DNA of 64,000 bases from Lachnospiraceae bacterium AD3010 (GTDB lineage: Bacteria; Bacillota; Clostridia; Lachnospirales; Lachnospiraceae). The notes beneath the pieces are model-generated. The model was given only the letters and a program-made list of their open reading frames with translations. It had not been told where the DNA came from and searched no databases. This document shows positions 25,272-34,685 of the stretch, one piece after another (within the stretch, counting starts at the first letter, position 1; every line of letters begins with the position of its first letter). Location: assembly GCA_000622025.1 (NCBI GenBank), contig KK211388.1:294207-358206 (forward strand). Direction: 5' to 3'. The translations under genes were made by a program, and so were the position numbers.

Positions 25272-26189
25272 TCAATAGCTACTTTCTATTTTCTTCACTC
25301 TGTCATAGAGAAATTCATTTGCAGGCACCGGTATCCCCCACTTTTCCCCGAGGTCCATTACCACTCCCGCAAACATCTCTACCTCCGACTTCTTCCTGTT
25401 CAGCCTGTCCTGACCCATAGACGGGCAGGCGTTTGGATCCATATCCTCCAGAAGCTCCAGATAATAGAGGAGGTCATCCTCGGTTAAGATCACCCTTTCA
25501 TATCCGGCCACCAGGATAACCTCTCTCATGGCACTTATCATAACCATACGGGCTTCACTCCCGTCCCTTAATACTCCGCCGTATCCTGTTCCGAATACCA
25601 TCGAGGTCTGATTTGCACCTACGTTCAGCATGAATTTCCCCCACATTCTGTGAAGTATGTCCTTCTCCGTTTTATACGGCACCTTTGCTTCTTCAAAGAA
25701 GGTCACAACACGGTCCAGAATCTCTTTCATATCCCTTCTTGTGACTCCGACGATTATCTCCCCGTGCTTTGTATAATCCACCTTTGAACCGAAGTGCATG
25801 GTATCCATGCCCTGGGCTACGGAATAGACGACCCGCTCTTCCCCGTATCTTTCCCCAATGATCTCCTCACTGTTTATTCCGTTCATAAGGGAGATTATGG
25901 TGCTGTTCTGTCCCACCGAGGTTTCCATGGTATCAAGAGCGGACTGAAGATCATTATACTTAACGGCAACTATAATAAGGTCCGCCGAAAATGCATTTTC
26001 CGGAAGAGCGATCCTGAAATTCACTCTTTCACCGTTGACTATGTATTCCGCGTCTTTGCAGCGCTCATACCTTTCCTTATCCATTACGAAGGTTACCCTG
26101 TCATAACCTATGTGATCAGCTATTATCTTCCCGAAGGTAAGCCCCAGAGCTCCCATGCCGATTATATTTACGTTTTCTATTTTTTTCAT
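25272..26189 (-). CDS. Ketopantoate reductase family protein (PanE/ApbA)
   Basis: 305 residues. N-terminal NADPH-binding fold: NVNIIGMGALGLTFGKII, then LIIVAVKYNDLQSAL and STIISLMNGINSEEII. The C-terminal domain has the Lys of the family in HRMWGKFMLNVGANQTSMVF. Whether it makes pantoate or is a related 2-ketoacid reductase cannot be told from the sequence. Monocistronic between repeat arrays. Confidence 0.88.
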   Translation of the reverse strand: MKKIENVNIIGMGALGLTFGKIIADHIGYDRVTFVMDKERYERCKDAEYIVNGERVNFRIALPENAFSADLIIVAVKYNDLQSALDTMETSVGQNSTIISLMNGINSEEIIGERYGEERVVYSVAQGMDTMHFGSKVDYTKHGEIIVGVTRRDMKEILDRVVTFFEEAKVPYKTEKDILHRMWGKFMLNVGANQTSMVFGTGYGGVLRDGSEARMVMISAMREVILVAGYERVILTEDDLLYYLELLEDMDPNACPSMGQDRLNRKKSEVEMFAGVVMDLGEKWGIPVPANEFLYDRVKKIESSY

Positions 26190-26217
26190 TGATATATCCT
26201 TTTTTAGTTTATCATTA

Positions 26218-26520
26218 AGATTCTTCGCTTCGCTCAGAATGACACCAACTTAACGCCATTTGCGCTCCTCCAACAGCATCAAGTTAAGCTCCTTGTCATC
26301 CTGAGCGCTTAATTCTTGTCATCCTGAGCGCTTAATTCTTGTCATCCTGAGCGCTTAATTCTTGTCATCCTGAGCGTCAGCGACGCATATCCCACATCGA
26401 AGATGTGGGATGCCGCCCCGGCGAGGGGTTGCGAAGCAACAGGAAGGATCCTTCCTCCAGCTGTAAGAGATTCTTCGCTTCGCTCAGAATGACACTAACT
26501 TAACGCCATTTGCGCTCCTT
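26218..26520. repeat. GTCATCCTGAGCG array (23-bp period) inside a 52-bp direct repeat
   Basis: Four cores at 26295, 26318, 26341 and 26364 have a 23-bp period with the filler CTTAATTCTT. Two nearly identical blocks flank the array at 26218-26271 and 26467-26520, both reading GATTCTTCGCTTCGCTCAGA and then TTAACGCCATTTGCGCTCCT. Between them lie mini-hairpins (CCCACATCGAAGATGTGGG). Occupies most of the gap before the SNF2 gene. Confidence 0.85.
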
Positions 26521-26666
26521 AAGGATAGACACAGACAGCTTAGCGCTCATCAGGCTGACATATAGCATCAAGCCCGTTATCTGTGTTACAATCCGGAGCA
26601 TAGGATCCGTGAGGAGAATACCCGGACAGCAATAATGATAACACAATCCATAAGGGGAATAAAACA

Positions 26667-28793
26667 TTGAACAAACCGGATTTCAGAACATTAAAAAACA
26701 AAAAGAATGCTCTTCTTTCAAGAGACAGGGCATTAAAGGGGATAATAGAGTCGGAAAAGGAGCTTTCGGAAAATGCCCTGAAGTCCCTTAATGACCTTCG
26801 CAGTGAATATGCCCTTGACACCTTAAGGGAGACTCCCGTCAGTGCCATAAATGCAGAGAAACAGGGAATACGTGTTTCTGCTCTTACTAATGCAGGTTAT
26901 ACAAATATCGCTGAGCTTATGAATTTAAGTCTTTCTGAGATCGACAGAATAAAGGGAGTCGGAAGCGGCAGCGCGGTCACAATAAAGAAGACCATAGAAA
27001 AAATAGCGGATACTGTCATCAAAAACTCGAAAATACGTCTTTCCGCGGATAAGAAAAGCCCCGCTGCCCTGAATACAATAGCCGCCCTTTTCAGGCTCAT
27101 CCACACAGCCGAGATAAGGAAGAGCTCAGCAAAACTCTACAGCGATAAGCACCGTCCCATAGAGGAAGCGGCAAAGGAGGCTTCTCTTATAGGGAACAGC
27201 TTTTTCTGGCTCTTCTCCGGGAAGGAAAAGAAAAGCAGGGTAATAAGCGGAGAAGAAAAGATCGACGCCCTTCTTTCCGGAAGCTTTCCGGACGAGGCAG
27301 ACCGGCTGATCTCGGATCATGATGAAATACTGAATGTCAAACCGGAAACTGCCTGGCAGGACTTTTTAAGCCGATCAGCGTTTTACTATGCGGTCCTTGA
27401 TGAATTGACGGAAAAGAACGCCGGCCTTAAAGAGCTTACGGAGACCCATGACAGGATAAAAAGTGATGTCCCGGAGGAGCTCGCGGCGGAGATCGAAAAG
27501 TATGAGCTTAAGCTGGACGGTTTTAAGACAGCTCTCCGCTCATACCAGACCTTCGGCACGAAATACGCCCTGTTTCAGGAAAAGACCCTTCTCGGGGATG
27601 AGATGGGACTCGGAAAGACCGTTCAGGCCCTGGCTGCAATCCAGGATCTTTTTAACCGGGGTGAGGATCACTTTATCGTGATCTGCCCTGCCAGTGTCCT
27701 TATAAACTGGGTTCGTGAGATCGGCACCTTTACCTCCGTCAAGCCCCTTCTTATCCGTGATGAGGCCGCAGCGGAGAATGCCCTCGAATGGTCGGAACAT
27801 GGCGGGATCGCCGTAGTGAATTACGAAGCCCTGCCAAAATTCAGGGATATACTTCCGGACAGCTTCCTATCCCATATGACTGTTGTGGATGAGGCCCACT
27901 ATATCAAAAACCCGGAGGCGAAAAGAACAGTTTCCGCAAGGGAGATACTCTCCCATTCCAAAAGGATCCTTTTAATGTCCGGCACACCCCTTGAAAATCG
28001 TATAGATGAGATGAAAAATCTCATAGGGATCGTAAATACGGATATCCAGAAAAAGATCAGTCTGACGGAGGACAGCTGGTCAGGTGATCTTTTCAGGAAA
28101 AAGATCGCTCCGGTATATCTCAGGCGTACAAGGGAGGATGTATTAAAAGAGCTTCCGGAGCTTATAGAAAAGGATGAGATCTGTCCGGTAGGAAGTGATG
28201 AAATGGCTTCATACCGGCTTGACCGGGATAAAGATGACTTTATGGGAATGCGTCAGGTTTCCTTCAAGAATGTGGCAGCGGAAAACTCCTCAAAATTAAA
28301 GCGTATCCTTGAGATCTGTGAAACAGCCGCTTCCCAGGGAAGGAAGACCATTGTATTCTCATACTTCAAAAACACCCTCCTTATGGTGAAAGAAGCCCTG
28401 GCTGAAAGGAGCACAGACATCATAGACGGTTCCCTTTCTGCAGCCAGACGCCAGGAAATCCTTGATGACTTTAAGGAAAGAGATGCGGGTGCCGTCCTTG
28501 TTTCCCAGATCATTGCGGGAGGCACCGGCTTAAATATCCAGGCCGCAAGTATTGTAATACTCTGCGAGCCGCAGATAAAACCCTCCCTTGAAACACAGGC
28601 GATCTCCCGTGCCTACAGGATGGGACAGTTAAATTCGGTTCTGGTCTACAGGATGATATCAGACGACACAATAGACGAAGATATCCTGCGGATGCTTAAG
28701 GAAAAGCAGGATATCTTCGATAAGTTTGCCGATGAATCAGAAATGGCGGATATAAGTGCTGAGAGCGTTCTCAATACTTCCAGCAGTCCTTAA
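26667..28793 (+). CDS. SNF2-family helicase/translocase with a helix-hairpin-helix N-terminus
   Basis: 708 residues, TTG start at 26667 with AAGGGGA 9 nt upstream. Residues 70-110 contain a helix-hairpin-helix motif (EIDRIKGVGSGSAVTIKK) for DNA binding. The SNF2 core has LLGDEMGLGKTVQALAA, VVDEAHYIKNP, LLMSGTPLENRIDEM and the C-terminal motifs IAGGTGLNIQAAS and AISRAYRMGQ. Such stand-alone enzymes move on duplex DNA or fork structures; the actual task is unknown. Its end overlaps the opposite-strand gene at 28771 by 23 bases. Standing alone between repeat arrays, it is not obviously part of a defence operon. Confidence 0.92.
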   Translation: MNKPDFRTLKNKKNALLSRDRALKGIIESEKELSENALKSLNDLRSEYALDTLRETPVSAINAEKQGIRVSALTNAGYTNIAELMNLSLSEIDRIKGVGSGSAVTIKKTIEKIADTVIKNSKIRLSADKKSPAALNTIAALFRLIHTAEIRKSSAKLYSDKHRPIEEAAKEASLIGNSFFWLFSGKEKKSRVISGEEKIDALLSGSFPDEADRLISDHDEILNVKPETAWQDFLSRSAFYYAVLDELTEKNAGLKELTETHDRIKSDVPEELAAEIEKYELKLDGFKTALRSYQTFGTKYALFQEKTLLGDEMGLGKTVQALAAIQDLFNRGEDHFIVICPASVLINWVREIGTFTSVKPLLIRDEAAAENALEWSEHGGIAVVNYEALPKFRDILPDSFLSHMTVVDEAHYIKNPEAKRTVSAREILSHSKRILLMSGTPLENRIDEMKNLIGIVNTDIQKKISLTEDSWSGDLFRKKIAPVYLRRTREDVLKELPELIEKDEICPVGSDEMASYRLDRDKDDFMGMRQVSFKNVAAENSSKLKRILEICETAASQGRKTIVFSYFKNTLLMVKEALAERSTDIIDGSLSAARRQEILDDFKERDAGAVLVSQIIAGGTGLNIQAASIVILCEPQIKPSLETQAISRAYRMGQLNSVLVYRMISDDTIDEDILRMLKEKQDIFDKFADESEMADISAESVLNTSSSP

Positions 28794-29172
28794 GGGCTAC
28801 GATCTTCCCGTTCAGATTGCAGTAACCTAAAGTAGGCTCCTCGTGAACTATGAAACGCGGAACCCTTTCACCGTGGTCATGACCGTATTGTCCCTCACAG
28901 GTAATATCCTTTGACTTCGGGATCGTATGTCCGTCGCTTGCTACGGTCTTTCTGTTGCCGGGGCGTGCCGGAACCGGCCTGGGCGCAGATAACCCGGAGG
29001 ATCCGTTGATGGTGGTGGGGTGGCCATTTCCCCTCTGCGGGCGGGTCTTTTTTACTTTTGTGATCTTCGCAATGAAAAAAGCTATCACCACTATCCAGAA
29101 GACCGCTCCTATGAAATCTCCGAAGCTTAAATCCAGATAGTCCAAAATATCGTATACTATCTCAGGGATCAC
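28771..29172 (-). CDS. Small membrane protein coupled to the SPFH gene
   Basis: 133 residues from a GTG that overlaps the SPFH stop (GTGA). One membrane helix (about 17-36, FIGAVFWIVVIAFFIAKI), then a basic proline-rich linker and a C-terminal segment with HDHGERVPRF and CNLNGKIVALKDCW. Not a family I recognise. Small membrane proteins beside stomatin/QmcA genes are common and probably act with them; NfeD is the best known, but this is not an NfeD OB-fold by eye. Confidence 0.65.
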   Translation of the reverse strand: MIPEIVYDILDYLDLSFGDFIGAVFWIVVIAFFIAKITKVKKTRPQRGNGHPTTINGSSGLSAPRPVPARPGNRKTVASDGHTIPKSKDITCEGQYGHDHGERVPRFIVHEEPTLGYCNLNGKIVALKDCWKY

Positions 29173-30077
29173 TTCAACATCTCCTTAAGTCCCGTTGCAA
29201 GTCCTGCTACCCTCTGGATCTCACTTGGGATAATGATCTTGGTAGCCTGTCCGTCAGCGGCCTTCTCAAAGGCTTCGAGAGACTTGATCTTTATAACGGA
29301 TTCATCTGCTCCTGCCTCTCTTATCATCCTTATACCGTCAGCATTTGCCTGCTGTATGTTCCTAATGGCCTCCGCTTTACCTTCCGCTTCCTTTATTTCC
29401 TTTTCCCTTTCAGCCTCGGCTGCAAGGATGGTGGCCATCTTCTTTGCCTCCGCTTCAAGGACCGCAGATTCCTTATTTCCTTCTGCCGTAAGGATCATTG
29501 ACTGCTTCTCACCTTCAGCTGTAAGGATAACGGCTCTCTTCTCACGTTCGGCCTTCATCTGCTTCTCCATGGCCTCCTGTATGGCCTTGGGAGGAGTGAT
29601 GTTCTTTAATTCCACACGGTTAACCTTGATACCCCAGGGATCTGTAGCCTCGTCGATAGCGGTCAGCATCTTGGAATTTATGGTCTCTCTGGATGTAAGT
29701 GTATCGTCCAGGGTCATATCACCGATTATATTACGCAGCGTGGTGGCGGTCAGGTTCTCCATAGCCATGATCGCATTCTCCACACCGTAGGTATAGGCCT
29801 TGGGATCCCGGATCATAAAGTACACAACGGAATCTATCATCATCGTAACATTATCCTTTGTGATAACGGGCTGTGGTGCAAAGTCCGCAACCTGCTCCTT
29901 TAATGTTACCTTCCTTGCTATCCGGTCGATAAAAGGAATAAGGACATGGAGTCCCGCTCCCAGAGTGCTGTGATACTTTCCCAGACGCTCTATTATGTAA
30001 GCGTGAGCCTGGGGTACTATCTTGATATTTAATACCAAGAGTAAAACTATGATCGCTAAAATAATTAAAAGTGCCAT
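29169..30077 (-). CDS. SPFH/stomatin-like membrane-domain protein (QmcA type)
   Basis: 302 residues. A membrane helix at 2-20 is followed by the SPFH domain (QAHAYIIERLGKYHSTLGAGLHVLIPFIDR, VTKDNVTMMIDSVVYFMIRDPKAYTYGV) and a long Ala/Glu coiled coil (EREKRAVILTAEGEKQSMIL, AEAEREKEIKEAEGKAEAIR). These proteins form large oligomeric membrane assemblies. The C-terminal end keeps IIPSEIQRVAGLATG. First gene of a two-gene operon. Confidence 0.93.
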   Translation of the reverse strand: MALLIILAIIVLLLVLNIKIVPQAHAYIIERLGKYHSTLGAGLHVLIPFIDRIARKVTLKEQVADFAPQPVITKDNVTMMIDSVVYFMIRDPKAYTYGVENAIMAMENLTATTLRNIIGDMTLDDTLTSRETINSKMLTAIDEATDPWGIKVNRVELKNITPPKAIQEAMEKQMKAEREKRAVILTAEGEKQSMILTAEGNKESAVLEAEAKKMATILAAEAEREKEIKEAEGKAEAIRNIQQANADGIRMIREAGADESVIKIKSLEAFEKAADGQATKIIIPSEIQRVAGLATGLKEMLK

Positions 30078-30098
30078 TTCTATGCCTCCTTATGAATT

Positions 30099-30212
30099 GT
30101 GATCCTGAGGGCTTCAGCCTTTCCTGTCATCCTGAGGACTTCAGCCTTTCCTGTCATCCTGAGGGCTTCAGCCTTTCCTGTCATCCTGAGGGCTTCAGCC
30201 CGAAGGATCTTT
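30099..30212. repeat. GTCATCCTGAGGG array, 27-bp period
   Basis: Cores at 30099 (variant GTGATC), 30126, 30153 and 30180 have a 27-bp period with the filler GCTTCAGCCTTTCCT, ending in GAAGGATCTTT. Fills the gap between fbp and the SPFH gene. Confidence 0.85.
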
Positions 30213-32172
30213 ATCTTTTTTCTTTAATCAGCCCGGTGTGGTATGCCTGCAGGAGCTGCCGGAGATCCTCTATCTCCTCCGTGAGTTTTTCTCCTATATC
30301 GGTGTCCTTAACCCTTATCCTCTCGCTCATACGCTCTACCTCACGTATCTTCGGAGTGTTTTCCTCTCCGGCTTTGTAGGGCTTATGCTCCGCCAATGCA
30401 AGTCTGTGGGAATTAAAGATAAGTGTATATCCCGCTATCCCGGTTTTTGCATGATACGCCTTTGAGATCCCTCCGTCAATAATATAGAGCTTTCCGTTAG
30501 CATGAACCGGTGTTTCCCCTCTGGATACCTGCACCGGAACATGGCCGTTTATTATATGATGGCCTGCTCCCCCGGAAAGACCGAAGTCCTTCAATATCTT
30601 ATCAACGTACTTCTCATCCTTGGAAAATTCGTAATACGGATTATAGCTTTCCTTCCTTGGATCACCCTCATTTGAATCCTGATCAACAAAGGCTCTCTCA
30701 AAGGTCGTTATCTTGTCCTTTCCGAAAAGCGGGGATACAGGGCCTCCCCAGAGATACCACATAAGATCCACAGCATCCGCCTTGCTCTCAGGATACTCCG
30801 ACCCATCCAGAAAGCAGGCATCCCTTATCCTGCCGTTAAGGTGATCCATAAGCTCTCTCCCGGAGAAATCACCATCCTTAGTTTTAAGGCTTAAAAAATC
30901 ACCCTTTTCATCCATTGGGATACAGCCGTGATAAAGAAGATTCCCGTTACAGATCTTATAGATACTTCCGTTGGAATAAAGGAAGCCGATATGCTTTCTT
31001 AAAAGGGCGGAATGCCTGAAGCTCGCTTTCAGGGTTTCCATCAGCTGTTCCTCACCCGGATTAAGTCTGTAGGGATCCTTCGGATCCACGGTTTCAAAGC
31101 GCTTATCCTTTAGCTTATATTCCAGTCCCTCTATCTCCACACTACCCTTTTCATAGTCGATCTTTTCCAGCATAAGCCGGTCAGAAAGGCCGTATTCCGG
31201 ATGTCTTTTTATTAGCTGTCCCTCAAGCTTTAGCTGTATGATTGTTATGGCCTTGCACATCTTCGCAGCCAGAGCGGGATCAACCGAATCAAATTCGTTC
31301 TGATCCAGGATATGGGGAAAAAACTCCCCGCAGGGATCATCACCGTAGACATCCGCCGCAAACATGCTTAAGGGTCTTAGGTTTATACCATAACCGTCCT
31401 CCAGAACATCAAAGGAATTATAGCTGGTGGCAATACGCAGGACATTTGCTATTAGAGCAGTATTCCCGCAGGCCGCTCCCATCCAGCTTATGTCATGATT
31501 TCCCCACTCAATGTCCACATCATGGAAATTCATAAGTTCTTCCATTACAAGATCAGCCCTGGGCCCCCTGTCAAAAATATCCCCGATTATATGGAGGCTG
31601 TCTATGGTTAGATTCCTTATAAGCTGGCAGAGAGCTATGATAAATTCCTCCCCGCCATTTGTTCCGACTATGGCATTCAGTATTTCCTGATAATACTGCT
31701 TCTTATCAAAGTCATTTGGATCAAGATGAAGGAGCTCATCAATGGCATAGCCGTAGTCTGAAGGCACCTTCTTTCTTACCTTGGATCTGGTATATTTGGA
31801 ACTTACCACCCGGCATATCTCGGTCAGACGGTTTATCGTCACCTTTATCCATTCATCCGTCATTTTCCCGGAGTGTCTGTATTCAGAGAGAACCCTCTCC
31901 GGATAATATATTAAGTTCGCAAGGGAAAGCTGGTCCTCCTCGGTCATGAGATTCCCGAAGGTCTCTTCTATCTTTGCCCTGATGATACCTGACGAGCTCC
32001 GGAGGAGATGCCCGAAGCTCTCATACTCTCCGTGAATATCAGAAAAAAAGTATTCAGTTCCCTTGGGCAGCGCACAGATGGCACTTAAGTTTATGATCTC
32101 CGCTCCTGCCTTTCTGGCATTCGGAAACTTTTCCGAAAGGAGCTTCAGATAATCCAGAGATCTTTTTTTCAT
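30211..32172 (-). CDS. fbp: Fructose-1,6-bisphosphatase, class III (Firmicutes type)
   Basis: 653 residues from the ATG at 32172, preceded by GAGGAGAGG. The longer reading from 32280 enters a repeat and is rejected. Gluconeogenic phosphatase of the metallophosphatase fold: TEYFFSDIHGEYESF, LHIIGDIFDRGPRADLVMEEL, DIEWGNHDISWMGAACGN, YHGCIPMDEKG, GHHIINGHVPVQVSRGETPV and LYIIDGGISKAYH. Size matches the family. It lies downstream of the envelope operon with a 67-bp gap holding a repeat copy. Confidence 0.96.
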   Translation of the reverse strand: MKKRSLDYLKLLSEKFPNARKAGAEIINLSAICALPKGTEYFFSDIHGEYESFGHLLRSSSGIIRAKIEETFGNLMTEEDQLSLANLIYYPERVLSEYRHSGKMTDEWIKVTINRLTEICRVVSSKYTRSKVRKKVPSDYGYAIDELLHLDPNDFDKKQYYQEILNAIVGTNGGEEFIIALCQLIRNLTIDSLHIIGDIFDRGPRADLVMEELMNFHDVDIEWGNHDISWMGAACGNTALIANVLRIATSYNSFDVLEDGYGINLRPLSMFAADVYGDDPCGEFFPHILDQNEFDSVDPALAAKMCKAITIIQLKLEGQLIKRHPEYGLSDRLMLEKIDYEKGSVEIEGLEYKLKDKRFETVDPKDPYRLNPGEEQLMETLKASFRHSALLRKHIGFLYSNGSIYKICNGNLLYHGCIPMDEKGDFLSLKTKDGDFSGRELMDHLNGRIRDACFLDGSEYPESKADAVDLMWYLWGGPVSPLFGKDKITTFERAFVDQDSNEGDPRKESYNPYYEFSKDEKYVDKILKDFGLSGGAGHHIINGHVPVQVSRGETPVHANGKLYIIDGGISKAYHAKTGIAGYTLIFNSHRLALAEHKPYKAGEENTPKIREVERMSERIRVKDTDIGEKLTEEIEDLRQLLQAYHTGLIKEKR

Positions 32173-32205
32173 ACACCTCTCCTCTTTTGTAACCTGCCTG
32201 TGCCT

Positions 32206-32241
32206 GATCTTCAGACAGTGTGTGCAAGCCAGATTACGCTC
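32206..32241. repeat. Solo arm of the GATCTTCAG palindromic element
   Basis: 36 bp nearly identical (three differences) to the left arm of the inverted-repeat element at 49515. It begins just after the stop of the 322-residue gene and lies in the fbp leader. Confidence 0.7.
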
Positions 32242-33208
32242 ATTTGATCTCGGTTGTCCGCATAAGGTACATGACCTCATTTACCCTGTCCGGTATCCTG
32301 TAGATGTACAGGAGGACAAAAAGTCCCTTATCCCCGTTCTCCCTGAAGACAAACTCCGCGTGATAAACATCGTCACCATGCTCGTACTTGTCGTCATAAT
32401 ACTGGTACTTTACCCCGTATGGAGCCTTCCTCTCGCTTTCCGGGCATTTGCCTGCATCCTTTATACCAAGTATGTTTTCGACCAGAGCCTTTTCTATCCT
32501 TCCGGTTCTGTCGTACTGGGAGCGGTCCGCCAGGTTTTTATTGTAGTCAAAATAAAATACATAGAGGCTCTCGGGAACGCTTTTCTTATCAAGCCTGTTT
32601 AAGCCGTAGCGGAAGCCCCGGATATGATCCCCCTTGTCATCAAGCTCATACTCTGCTTCCTCCCACTCTGCCGGGATCCGGTAGCTGATGATATCCGATC
32701 CTTTCTTCAGAGGATTTACTATTTTTCTTTCAAGAGTAGAGCTGCTGTCAAAGACCTTTCCGTCGTCAGTCACAAAGACATCCCCGCCCGTTCTTACGCT
32801 CTCCTCCATAATGAGGTCTATCTCTCCATTTATGCCGCCTCCAAGAAGGGCTTTCCTGAAGGTTCCGCAGGCTGTGATGCTGTCACCCTCTGACAGAAGC
32901 GCGATCTTGTTTTTTACATCCGTTATCTTCGTATGGCAGCTTATGAAAGAGTCTCCCTTTTCAGAATAAATCCTGAAGCTGTCATACTTTTTCCCTATAG
33001 CGCTTATTTTCCCGTTTACCGTAAAGGCAGAGCCACCTGACGTTCCCTGCACTTCGGAAACAAGGGCTTCAAAGCTCTCGCATTTATATATCTTATGTCT
33101 GTTGGGATCAAGCTCCACCGGATCATTTATAAACACAAAGCCTGCACTGAGTAAGGTTATGATCGTCAGCAGAAAAAGTATGGCAGAGCATTGCAGTATT
33201 TTTTTCAT
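32240..33208 (-). CDS. Exported protein with an OB-like domain, last gene of the AIM24-ExbBD-like operon
   Basis: 322 residues from the ATG at 33208, with GGGGGAGG 4-11 nt upstream. It overlaps the preceding stop. A single N-terminal helix (4-27) is a signal anchor; the rest is outside the membrane. Residues about 60-125 (FTVNGKISAIG, ISCHTKITDVKNKIALLSEGDSITACGTF) look like an OB-fold module. The C-terminal half is unassigned and contains Tyr-rich strands (VKYQYYDDKYEHGDDVYHAEF). Role unknown. Confidence 0.65.
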   Translation of the reverse strand: MKKILQCSAILFLLTIITLLSAGFVFINDPVELDPNRHKIYKCESFEALVSEVQGTSGGSAFTVNGKISAIGKKYDSFRIYSEKGDSFISCHTKITDVKNKIALLSEGDSITACGTFRKALLGGGINGEIDLIMEESVRTGGDVFVTDDGKVFDSSSTLERKIVNPLKKGSDIISYRIPAEWEEAEYELDDKGDHIRGFRYGLNRLDKKSVPESLYVFYFDYNKNLADRSQYDRTGRIEKALVENILGIKDAGKCPESERKAPYGVKYQYYDDKYEHGDDVYHAEFVFRENGDKGLFVLLYIYRIPDRVNEVMYLMRTTEIK

Positions 33209-33669
33209 GGTGCCTCCCCCAGTGCTTTTTCTATGAGAGTAAATCTCTTTTTCTCCCTTAATCCCTCCAGGCATTCCCGTACATCCTTAAAGCAGTGGTA
33301 CTCCGCATAATTATCCCAGAGAAGCACGGTACTGTCCTTATTCATCCTTTTATTTACGGAGCTTTCAAGCTCATCTAAAGTACATTCACTGCCGTCAAGG
33401 GTTATTGTCTTATATTTGACCCCGACTATGTGTCTGTCCATTTTTTCCTTCGGGGCTTCTTCCTTTTTCTCTGTTTCTTCATCCGAACCCTGGAGGGTAT
33501 TTGCGTCTGCCGGATAAAAAAAAGGATTTTCCGGAGAGCTGTTTCCGAAGAGATCGATAAGCGGTTTTTTATAAGAAAGCTCCACATCCTGGAAGAATTC
33601 AAAGCCTGTCAGGATAAGAAAAGCCGATATGAAAAGAGAAATAAGCAGTATCTTTTTCTTTTGTCTCAC
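33205..33669 (-). CDS. Membrane-anchored protein with an ExbD/TolR-like outer domain
   Basis: 154 residues. One N-terminal membrane helix (7-23), a charged linker (SDEETEKKEEAPKEK) and a C-terminal domain near 80-150 with the pattern ITLDGSECTLDELESSVNKRM and YAEYHCFKDVRECLEGLRE. That order of strand, helix, strand, helix is like the periplasmic domain of ExbD/TolR. Overlaps both neighbours by 4 bases. The resemblance is by eye and would need a profile search. Confidence 0.55.
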   Translation of the reverse strand: MRQKKKILLISLFISAFLILTGFEFFQDVELSYKKPLIDLFGNSSPENPFFYPADANTLQGSDEETEKKEEAPKEKMDRHIVGVKYKTITLDGSECTLDELESSVNKRMNKDSTVLLWDNYAEYHCFKDVRECLEGLREKKRFTLIEKALGEAP

Positions 33670-34133
33670 TCCGTGCTTTCCTCCGATAATACAGGTATGT
33701 TTTCATCCCTTAAGACAGCTTTTACCTCCTCATAACTCTCATAGAGGGCATATCTGTCTATCAGCCTGTAGCCCTCCTTCCTGCCGTCTGTCTTTATGTA
33801 TTCTGTGAGCTCTTCCACGGTATTAAAAACCTTTCCGCCGATAAGGATACTGCTCCCGTCTATAATGACAGAGTCTTCCCCATCCTCTGCTCCCGCACCC
33901 TCACTGTCAAAGCCCGACACATCATCATTACCGCTGTCAGCCTTACTTCCGCTCATTAAAATGCCCTTCCCCGGTGAAAAAAGAAGAACAAGAACACCGG
34001 CTAATACGATAAGGGCTCCCGCGATGATAAGAAGCCTGACATATTTCAGCTTCATTCCGGGAAGCTTATGGAAAGCAAAAAACCCGAAAGCGATAAACAC
34101 CAATCCGGTTAGCAGAATGGCTGCAGGCATCAT
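33666..34133 (-). CDS. Two-helix membrane protein with an ExbD/TolR-like outer domain
   Basis: 155 residues. Two membrane helices (about 4-20 and 33-52), an acidic linker and a C-terminal domain (IIDGSSILIGGKVFNTVEELTEYIKT, then LYESYEEVKAVLRDENIPVL) with the ExbD/TolR periplasmic-domain pattern. It overlaps the ExbD-like and next genes by 4 bases each. Probably a duplicate of the outer domain of its neighbours; function inferred only from context. Confidence 0.55.
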   Translation of the reverse strand: MMPAAILLTGLVFIAFGFFAFHKLPGMKLKYVRLLIIAGALIVLAGVLVLLFSPGKGILMSGSKADSGNDDVSGFDSEGAGAEDGEDSVIIDGSSILIGGKVFNTVEELTEYIKTDGRKEGYRLIDRYALYESYEEVKAVLRDENIPVLSEESTE

Positions 34134-34684
34134 TCCTCCCTGTCTTCCGCGATGGCACGGATATAAATATCGTCAGATTCTTCCTGCAGGCTTAGGAATA
34201 TTTCCTGTATCTTCTTCTGATCCCTGTACAGGATCTCACTTCCGTCATCTGCTATGGACAGAATGACCGGCATTCCTTCTGATGAAGAGACATACTCCCT
34301 GATCCTTTTTTCAAAAGCCTCGTATGCTTCCTTTGTATCCCCACCGCTTAAACTGAATTCATCTGCCCTGGTATTTCCGTTTTTCAGTATCTTTAAGCTT
34401 CTCTGCTTTGGTTCCACGGGATTAAAGGTTGCGGTCACTGATATAATGGCTGTCTTCTCCGCAGTATCTATCTGGTCCGTATAGAGCCTTAGTTTATCAA
34501 GCTCCTCAGCCTCGGTCCTTTCCAGCGAGGACTGCAGCTCCGAAACAAAGGCTTCCTTTTTTTCCAGATCCATTCCGGAAACCTGCTGCTTTGCAAGTAC
34601 TACCATAAGCAGGATAAATATAACATCCAGAAGGGATGTAAGATCTATCAGAATGTCGTTTTTCCTGTGTCTGTCCCTTCGCAT
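34130..34684 (-). CDS. ExbD/TolR-like protein
   Basis: 184 residues. The N-terminus NDILIDLTSLLDVIFILLMVVLAKQ (about 9-33) is the characteristic single helix of ExbD/TolR with the proton-carrying Asp (LLDVIF). The extracytoplasmic part has a coiled stretch (40-66) and the final domain PVILSIADDGSEILYRDQKKIQEIFLSL. With the ExbB-like gene one base away it should form a proton-driven motor stator. Such motors normally power outer-membrane work, so a Gram-positive copy must do something else. Confidence 0.8.
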   Translation of the reverse strand: MRRDRHRKNDILIDLTSLLDVIFILLMVVLAKQQVSGMDLEKKEAFVSELQSSLERTEAEELDKLRLYTDQIDTAEKTAIISVTATFNPVEPKQRSLKILKNGNTRADEFSLSGGDTKEAYEAFEKRIREYVSSSEGMPVILSIADDGSEILYRDQKKIQEIFLSLQEESDDIYIRAIAEDREE

Positions 34685-34685
34685 C

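Noticed and set aside
26667-28793. SNF2 helicase as part of a DISARM-like defence system
   Set aside because: No methyltransferase, DUF1998 or phospholipase gene lies next to it; it is flanked by repeats and housekeeping-type genes.
23795-30200. Possible CRISPR arrays at the GTCATCCTGAG repeats
   Set aside because: The filler between cores is the same within each array and too short (about 12-16 bp) for spacers. These are simple tandem repeats.
32173-32280. 36-residue N-terminal extension of fructose-1,6-bisphosphatase
   Set aside because: It lies in a dispersed repeat and the end of the preceding gene. The start at 32172 has a strong ribosome site and fits the family.
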